A stretch of DNA of 64,000 nt from CAVSUB01 sp963816725 (GTDB taxonomy: Bacteria; Acidobacteriota; Vicinamibacteria; Vicinamibacterales; 2-12-FULL-66-21), in NCBI GenBank assembly GCA_963816725.1, contig CAWFMC010000008.1:372001-436000 (forward strand). The letters run 5' to 3'. Both the position numbers and the translations under genes were made by a program. Below the pieces are notes generated by a model, which worked only from the letters and a program-made list of their open reading frames with translations, was not told the DNA's origin and did no database searches. Shown here in pieces: positions 58,428 through 64,000 of this stretch (positions are counted from its first letter, which is position 1; each line of letters begins with the position of its first letter).

Positions 58428-60797
58428 TCAGGGACTTGGCCGGATTCCGCACACCGTGGCGCGCTTGGGGTTATTGAGATCGACCGTGGCGCGGACCATC
58501 GCCTTCACTGGCGCAACCCCGAGGTCGAGGCGAATCGCCCGATGGTCGCCTTGATCCCGGACCGTGATCTCCACTCGCGAGACGATTCCCGTGTCGCCGA
58601 TCGTCTGAGGTGCCGAGTCGGCTGCCAGCGCGGCTGTCAGCCTCTCGCGATCGGCGGCGTTGTCCATCCGGAACGTCGAGACGGCGATGTGCTGATCGCC
58701 ACTGCCGCTGACCTCCGTGACCGTCGGTGCGGCCGCCTCGTCGGCTGACAGGTAAAACACCGCCGAGGTCTCGTACGGCCGGTAGTTGTCGATCCGCAGC
58801 GCCATCTGCCGGGCGAGGATGGTCGAGGCATCCTTCCAGCCAGCGTTGCCCACGTCGACGCACGACACCGCGCCGGCCACCCGGAACAGCGGGAAGATGG
58901 TCATGTCGAACGGCACGCGGAGATTGCGCGCCCCCTCGACGGGATAGGCTTCGATGCCGCCGCGGGGATCGATCAGGACCAGGGCGGCGCCGCGCCGCAC
59001 GCGCACGCGCGCCGCGCCGTTCACCGACACCACCGCCTCGTCTCGATTGGCCGTGGCATCCACCGCCGCCGCGGCCATCCGTCCGGTGGTCCCGATGGGC
59101 GCGTTCAACGCCACGGAGGCGCGCGCCTCCGGGAAGCCGGCCGACTGAATCGCCTGGCCGCTCGCGCCATTCACGCCCACCAGCGCCAGCGGCGTGCCGA
59201 CCTTCTGCTCGAAGATGGCGCTGTCCGAGACGCCGAGCCCCTTCCACCCGGCGCGGTTGGCCCGCAGCTGCGCGGCCACGTCAGGAGTGGCGGCGATGGC
59301 CACCGTCCAGTTCCGGCCGATGACGTCGAGGAACGCGGGCAGCGAGACGTCGTACAGCTGCACCGGCTCGAATTCGTAGCCGAGCGTCTCGAGCTTTACC
59401 CGCCCCTCGCTGAACGCGAAAATCCGATAGCCCTGCCGCATCTTGTCGCTGACGCTTTCGTAGGTCGGCGTGGCGACGTCGATCTGGCGGCTGCCCGCGG
59501 CCTGCTCGCCGAGCAGCTTGTACTTGACCATCATGTTCAGGATGTAGCGGTCCTCGACCAGGGCGCTCTTGTCCGGCAGCATCTCGAACAGCGAGTTGAA
59601 GTAGCGGATCTCGAAGGTCCGGGCGTGATGATCGTTCGTCCTGAAGTTGCCTGCGACCAGGCTCACCGGCAGTGCGGCGACGGCCAGCAGCGTCCCCGCG
59701 GTCACCCCCCACGACGGCCGGCTGCCGTGCCGGGCCCACATGTCTCGCACCATCGCGAAGACCCATTGCAGTCCGCAGCCCGCGAGCAGCCAGAGTGCGA
59801 CGAAGGCGGGCAGCAGGAACCCTTCATCCTCATTCGAGCTCATGTTCGCGGTGAGCGCGATGACTCCCGCGGCACTCAGCAGCAGCAACGTCGCTTCCCG
59901 CCGCCGCCGGCGGACCAGCACGAACAGCCCAACGGCCGCGAGCACGAGCCCCGCCATCGTCAACTCGGTGGTGACCAGGCCCGTGACCAGCGGGATTCGT
60001 GCGTGCAGGAGATCCGCTGACGCATAGGCGCCGATCTCGTGCGCCCAGCGGCGCGCCAGCATGACGTCGAGCAGCTCCCGCAGCGTGGTGGCGCGCGCTT
60101 CGAGATACGGGGCGTTCTGGCGGGTCCGGATCAGGACGAACAGGTACTGCGAGAGACCCGCGGCGATCATCCCGGCCGTGATTAGGAGCGTCCGTACCGA
60201 GAGCGCGGTGCGCGGCTCGGTCGCGATGACGAAGAGGAGCAGCGCCGGGACCAGCGCAATCACGATCAAATGGTTGCCGCTGCTCAGCGCGAAGATCGCG
60301 ATGGCCGCGTACAGATGACGACGCTCGCGCGACTGGCCCCACTTCAGTAACAGAAGAAAGCCGGCGGCGACCAACGCAGCATTCAGCGTGTAGCCCTTCG
60401 CGTAAAGAGCCTTCGACCAGAACGCGTGACCGAATCCAAGCGCGAGCGACGTCGCCAGGGCGACAGGCCGCTCGAGCCCCAGCACCCGGCCGGCGAAGTA
60501 GACGATCGCCACGGCTACCGCCGCGAACAGCGCCGACAGCAGGTTCATCCGGTAGGCCAGCGTGCCCACCGGGATGTACGAGAACAGGTGCGAGACCATC
60601 ACGTAGAGCGGATAGCCCGGCGCGTGCGGCGTTCCGAGGATCTTGCCGACGAAGGCGAACTTCGCGGCGTCGCCGAGGCCGAATAGCCCCGGGTAGATCG
60701 TCATCAGGTAGACGACCATCGACAGCAGCGCTGCCGACAGCGCGACCAGCCGATCTCCGTAGCGAGACAGCACCGGCGAGGAGCGCAGGTCCGTCAC
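58428..60797 (-). CDS. DUF2723-type membrane glycosyltransferase
   Basis: 789 residues. Eleven or more membrane segments in the first 420 residues have the family start SMVVYLMTIYPGLFGLGDAAKFAFVGKI and TPHAPGYPLYVMVSH. HAPGYPL is typical of DUF2723, a GT-C-fold polyprenyl-phosphate-sugar transferase group. The remaining ~370 residues are a large soluble extracytoplasmic part. It overlaps the upstream gene by 4 bases. The substrate is unknown; protein or envelope glycan mannosylation is possible. Confidence 0.8.
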   Translation of the reverse strand: MTDLRSSPVLSRYGDRLVALSAALLSMVVYLMTIYPGLFGLGDAAKFAFVGKILGTPHAPGYPLYVMVSHLFSYIPVGTLAYRMNLLSALFAAVAVAIVYFAGRVLGLERPVALATSLALGFGHAFWSKALYAKGYTLNAALVAAGFLLLLKWGQSRERRHLYAAIAIFALSSGNHLIVIALVPALLLFVIATEPRTALSVRTLLITAGMIAAGLSQYLFVLIRTRQNAPYLEARATTLRELLDVMLARRWAHEIGAYASADLLHARIPLVTGLVTTELTMAGLVLAAVGLFVLVRRRRREATLLLLSAAGVIALTANMSSNEDEGFLLPAFVALWLLAGCGLQWVFAMVRDMWARHGSRPSWGVTAGTLLAVAALPVSLVAGNFRTNDHHARTFEIRYFNSLFEMLPDKSALVEDRYILNMMVKYKLLGEQAAGSRQIDVATPTYESVSDKMRQGYRIFAFSEGRVKLETLGYEFEPVQLYDVSLPAFLDVIGRNWTVAIAATPDVAAQLRANRAGWKGLGVSDSAIFEQKVGTPLALVGVNGASGQAIQSAGFPEARASVALNAPIGTTGRMAAAAVDATANRDEAVVSVNGAARVRVRRGAALVLIDPRGGIEAYPVEGARNLRVPFDMTIFPLFRVAGAVSCVDVGNAGWKDASTILARQMALRIDNYRPYETSAVFYLSADEAAAPTVTEVSGSGDQHIAVSTFRMDNAADRERLTAALAADSAPQTIGDTGIVSRVEITVRDQGDHRAIRLDLGVAPVKAMVRATVDLNNPKRATVCGIRPSP

Positions 60798-62500
60798 CGT
60801 GAGCCAGGAGCGCGGGCGGTCACGCCCGGGATGGCGGGTATGGCGTAAATCTCGTAGTCGTAGCCGACGCTGCCCGCGAAGGTGGTGTCGGCGTGGAAGC
60901 GCTCGACGAAGCCCAGACGCTTCAAAGTCGGATGGCCGAAATTCGGCTCCGGCACGATGACCCAGTTGGCTCCGGCCAGCCGTTCGACGCCGCCGTCCAA
61001 CAGCGCTGACAGATCCGGGACCCGGCGTACCGTCGCCGGCGCATCAGACAGATCGAGCCACTTGTCCTCGATCACGATCACTGTCGCGCCGTCCGCGTGG
61101 TCGCGGACCCAGTGTTCCACGCGTACATGGGTCGCCGTCGTCAGGTGGCGGCTGAGAGAGACGGCGCCGGCACGCGCCGGCTGCCAGAGGACGGCCGCCA
61201 CGACGGCGGTGGCGGCGAGTCTCGCGACTCGGACGCGGCCCGGGCTCCAGCGCGGCAGCGCCCGCGCCGCGAGCTGCAGCAGCGAGGACAGTGCGGTCAG
61301 GCCGGCGATCGTCACGAACGGCACCAGCGGGAAAACCCAGCGCGGAAATTGTGATGGCCGCTTCGTCATGAACCAGAGGTAGAGCAGCGGAAAACCGAGG
61401 AACGTGAGCTGACGCGCGCCGCCGCCGCAGAGCGCCGCCACGGTGAAGCCTGCGGCCAGGCAGAGCAGTGGCCAGCCCGGACCGAAGCGATCGAGGACAC
61501 TGACGTAAAAGGCCGCCGGGTTGTCGCTCGCCGCCCAGTGCCCGCGCCCGGTTATCGCCACCTGATCGGCGAGCTGCTTGAGAAAGTTCGGGAAGTCAGC
61601 CCACACGAAATGGTTCGTGACCGCCACCGCCACCACACACGGCACAAGGCAGCGTACGATGCGCCGGACTCGGACGGTGCCGCCGGGCGCCACTACCGCT
61701 GCGATCAGGCCGGGCACGATCGCGAACACGCTGGAGTACTTGATCCCCGCGGCGATGCCGGCCAGGGCTCCGGACGCAACGACCCAGCCATCCCGCCGGT
61801 CATCGACGGCCACCATCGCGCAGTACACAGACGCCAGGACAGCCAGCACCATGCCCGGATCGTTGCGCACCACGATCGTCGTCTCGATCGAGAGCGGCAT
61901 GATCGCAACCAGCGCGGCGGCGGCAAGTCCCACCCGGTCGCCGGCAAGCTTGCGGCCGATCAAACCCGAGAACAGGACGATCCCCCCGCCGACCGCGACA
62001 TTCGCGAATCGGGCGTAGCGGACGAACAGTTCCACCGGCAGCGCCGTCGGTCCCGCCACGAGGCCGCGCGTCAGGCCGCCGACGTAGCCCACCGTCGCGC
62101 TGAGCGCGAACAGCCAGAACACCGCGCCCGGGTAGTGCTCGACGGTCTCGTGCCGAAGCTCACCGGTCGCGAAGAAATGCGCGACGTTGGCGGCCAGGCG
62201 GTTCTCGTCGATGTCGAGCGGCGCGTGCCCGACGTCGGAGACGATGTTCGGCACGCGAATGAGGACCGCGAGGCAGACGATCAGGCCGAGCCCGATCGCG
62301 AACCCGTGAGCGCGCAGCTGCGCGCGCCACTCGTCGGGCGAGTGCCACGCGGCGACGCGAGGGATGACGAGCATGGCGGCCAGTGCGCCTGCGATCGGTG
62401 CGGCGCCAGGCAGCCACGCGATCCCGATCCCGCCCAGCCGGAGGACGAGCGCCGTCGCGGTGATCGCGCACGCGAGCGACAAGGGCTGAAGTCGTCTCAT
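60794..62500 (-). CDS. GT39-like (PMT/ArnT-type) membrane glycosyltransferase
   Basis: 568 residues with about 11 membrane segments. LAVLIRVPNIVSDVGHAPLDIDENRLA carries the acidic (DID/DEN) catalytic motif expected near the first periplasmic loop of GT-C enzymes. HYPGAVFWLFALSATVGYVGG and PLSIETTIVVRNDPGMVLAVL also fit. It probably transfers sugars from polyprenyl phosphate to an envelope acceptor. The 3' end overlaps the next gene by ATGA. Confidence 0.8.
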   Translation of the reverse strand: MRRLQPLSLACAITATALVLRLGGIGIAWLPGAAPIAGALAAMLVIPRVAAWHSPDEWRAQLRAHGFAIGLGLIVCLAVLIRVPNIVSDVGHAPLDIDENRLAANVAHFFATGELRHETVEHYPGAVFWLFALSATVGYVGGLTRGLVAGPTALPVELFVRYARFANVAVGGGIVLFSGLIGRKLAGDRVGLAAAALVAIMPLSIETTIVVRNDPGMVLAVLASVYCAMVAVDDRRDGWVVASGALAGIAAGIKYSSVFAIVPGLIAAVVAPGGTVRVRRIVRCLVPCVVAVAVTNHFVWADFPNFLKQLADQVAITGRGHWAASDNPAAFYVSVLDRFGPGWPLLCLAAGFTVAALCGGGARQLTFLGFPLLYLWFMTKRPSQFPRWVFPLVPFVTIAGLTALSSLLQLAARALPRWSPGRVRVARLAATAVVAAVLWQPARAGAVSLSRHLTTATHVRVEHWVRDHADGATVIVIEDKWLDLSDAPATVRRVPDLSALLDGGVERLAGANWVIVPEPNFGHPTLKRLGFVERFHADTTFAGSVGYDYEIYAIPAIPGVTARAPGSR

Positions 62501-62618
62501 TCAGTCAGGGCTGGGTACGATGCGTTCGAAGACGGCCAGGGCAGGGACGCACCGGTCCGGCGCGCGCGAGCGGTTGCTCAACCGTTTTTGCGAGCGTACA
62601 ACCCGAGAAAGAGGTGTG

Positions 62619-63887
62619 TCAATTTCGCCGGCGGCCAAGAAGATCCTGGTAGAGACGGATGGTCGCCGCGCCCGCCGCGTCCCACGAGAACTCCTGTTCG
62701 ACCATCGTGCGGCCGCGCCCGCCGAGGGGGTCCAGATCGACGCCGGGTCCCAGTGCCCCGCTGATCGCCGCTGCCAGGGCGGAGGCATCGCCCGCCGCGA
62801 CGAGCCACCCGTTCCGGCCGGTGACGACCTTGTCCGGCAGCCCGCCGGCGTTGGTCGCCACCACCGCGAGACGATGGGCCATGGCCTCGAGCGTGACCAG
62901 CGAGCTGCCCTCGTACAACGTGGGATGCACGAACAGCCGCGCCGTCTCGTACCACGCGTGCAGCGTCGGGTCGTCGACCCGTCCGGTCAGGAGCGTTCGC
63001 GGCGTGAGGCCGGCGTCCGCGATCGCGCGCGTCAGCGATCGACGATACGGACCGTCCCCGACCACCACCCAGCGCCAGCGTTCGCCGGCGAGCACCGCCG
63101 CATGATCGCGTAGCGCGCCGAGCGCCTCGGCGAGCACGTGGAATCCCTTGTTCTCCTCCAGCCTCCCCACGCTCAGGATGACCACCTCGTCTTCATCCAC
63201 GCCCGCGCCGCGCCGCACGCGCGCTCCGTCGCCTCGGGTGGCCAGCCCGTCGAGCCAGTGCAGGTCGAGCGCATTCGGGATCGTGACCACGCGCTCCGCG
63301 GGCAGGTCGAGATGCGCCCGCACGGCCGGTTCGAGCGAACGATCGGTCGCGATGACGCGGTCGGCGGCGCGAGCGCAGGCCCGAACGGCAGCCCGGAGCG
63401 GCAGGTAGGCAAGGCGCTTCAGCCGCGCCCGCGACGGATCAGTGGCCCCGAATTCCTCGAGGCCTTGCGGGTTCATCACCAGCGGCGCGGTGGTTGTCGC
63501 CCGCTGGCGGGCGTAACCGAGCACGCTCGCGCCAAGCCCATGGACGATGTCGATCGCGCCGCGGCGGACCAAGTCGAGCGCGACCCGTCCGGCGCGCTCG
63601 CCGAAGAGCGGATATGCAGTGCTGCGGTCGATCACGGTCGTACCGCGACGGCCGGCGCCCGGGAACGTCCGGTACGGAATCGTGATCAGCGTGATGTCCG
63701 GATGGATGTCGGCCGGAGAGACGGGCGCGCCGGGCCGCGCCTGCGGCTCCCGCGTGATCAGCGTCACCGCCAGCCCGGCGCCCGAGAGGGCCCGGACTAG
63801 GTCATAGACGTGCCGCTCCAGTCCGCCGTGTCCGTGCAGCGGGAAGACCGATCGCGCGACCACCGCGACCCGGATCGGCGCGCTCAC
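62619..63887 (-). CDS. Family 4 glycosyltransferase
   Basis: 422 residues, soluble GT-B fold. The N-domain starts RVAVVARSVFPLHGHGGLERHVYDLVRAL. The C-domain has VILSVGRLEENKGFHVLAEAL, WRWVVVGDGPYR, and EX7E-type FVHPTLYEGSSLVTLEAMAHRLAVVATNAGGLPD (retaining GT4 motif). It uses a nucleotide-sugar donor on a cytoplasmic glycan acceptor. The GTG at 63887 overlaps the preceding gene. Confidence 0.9.
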   Translation of the reverse strand: MSAPIRVAVVARSVFPLHGHGGLERHVYDLVRALSGAGLAVTLITREPQARPGAPVSPADIHPDITLITIPYRTFPGAGRRGTTVIDRSTAYPLFGERAGRVALDLVRRGAIDIVHGLGASVLGYARQRATTTAPLVMNPQGLEEFGATDPSRARLKRLAYLPLRAAVRACARAADRVIATDRSLEPAVRAHLDLPAERVVTIPNALDLHWLDGLATRGDGARVRRGAGVDEDEVVILSVGRLEENKGFHVLAEALGALRDHAAVLAGERWRWVVVGDGPYRRSLTRAIADAGLTPRTLLTGRVDDPTLHAWYETARLFVHPTLYEGSSLVTLEAMAHRLAVVATNAGGLPDKVVTGRNGWLVAAGDASALAAAISGALGPGVDLDPLGGRGRTMVEQEFSWDAAGAATIRLYQDLLGRRRN

Positions 63888-64000
63888 GTGCGGCCCGTTC
63901 CGAGCAGCTCGCGATAGAGGCGATCGATGCGCGCGATGGTCGCAGCCGCGTCGAACCGCTCGAGGGCCCGGGCACTCGCCGCCGCGCCCAGCCGCCGCCG
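63884..64000 (-). CDS. C-terminal end of a second glycosyltransferase (cut by window)
   Basis: 38 codons before a stop at 63884-63886, reading RRRLGAAASARALERFDAAA and then TIARIDRLYRELLG. This is the typical terminal helix of GT4 enzymes. The stop overlaps the GTG start of the next gene. The rest lies outside the window. Confidence 0.6.
   Translation of the reverse strand, partial: RRRLGAAASARALERFDAAATIARIDRLYRELLGTGRT

Overview
The window reads as chromosomal DNA of a GC-rich, diderm (Gram-negative type) bacterium. Diderm evidence: lpxC for lipid A, a TamB-like AsmA/DUF490 protein next to an Omp85 outer-membrane protein, a SurA-like periplasmic chaperone, lipoproteins and a PEP-CTERM protein. 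The mix of TrmFO, HslVU, PEP-CTERM, a MoxR/DUF58/DUF4129 cluster, an acyl-CoA carboxylase and several Ala/Pro/Gly-rich envelope proteins fits Acidobacteriota, probably class Vicinamibacteria. That placement is inference from gene content; no rRNA or tRNA gene was recognised.

Layout. 1-9.2 kb: the end of a beta-propeller gene, an APC permease, uvrA, lpxC, then a minus-strand unit of ECF sigma factor, STAS protein, small unknown protein and an atypical radical SAM protein. 9.4-11.8 kb: a PEP-CTERM protein, a non-coding stretch with a short repeated motif, and lysA. 11.9-19.0 kb: a membrane cluster (multi-pass protein, DUF4129, DUF4350, MoxR ATPase, DUF58, SpoIIM, RDD). 19.0-25 kb: tmk facing the minus-strand unit rplU-rpmA-obgE-nadD-rsfS-comF, then a lipoprotein and a TPR protein. 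24.9-28.6 kb: dprA, trmFO and xerC. 28.7-36.2 kb: an NtrC/NtrB-like pair, an ABC-F ATPase and a second kinase/regulator pair. 36.5-39.2 kb: ECF sigma factor, zinc-finger anti-sigma factor and two envelope proteins. 39.4-44.5 kb: a second APC permease, a small membrane protein, a PEGA-domain surface protein and hslVU. 44.4-50.5 kb: an FN3-like lipoprotein, a transaldolase and a three-part biotin-dependent acyl-CoA carboxylase. 50.6-58.4 kb: the TamB/Omp85/SurA-like envelope-assembly cluster. 58.4-64 kb: glycosyltransferases.

Genes are tightly packed, with many ATGA/GTGA/TGATG start-stop overlaps that suggest translational coupling. Two cell-envelope themes dominate: outer-membrane and surface assembly (lpxC, TamB/Omp85, PEGA, PEP-CTERM, glycosyltransferases) and signalling (two ECF sigma factors, two two-component pairs, an STAS protein).

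The most notable structural features lie outside ordinary gene content. (1) Short-period repeat elements built on GAACC, CAGCTTCC, GGGACTC or CGGATCC sit between genes, and two of them are inserted in frame inside xerC. (2) Three conserved genes (tmk, an ABC-F ATPase, a PEGA-domain protein) each carry one apparent extra base that splits the frame, and a PEP-CTERM gene may have a fourth. All four are in the same direction, which suggests consensus errors, although the C7 tract in the PEGA gene could also be a slippage site. (3) The spoIIM-like and RDD genes start divergently inside one 10-bp palindrome. (4) The radical SAM protein lacks the canonical CX3CX2C motif.
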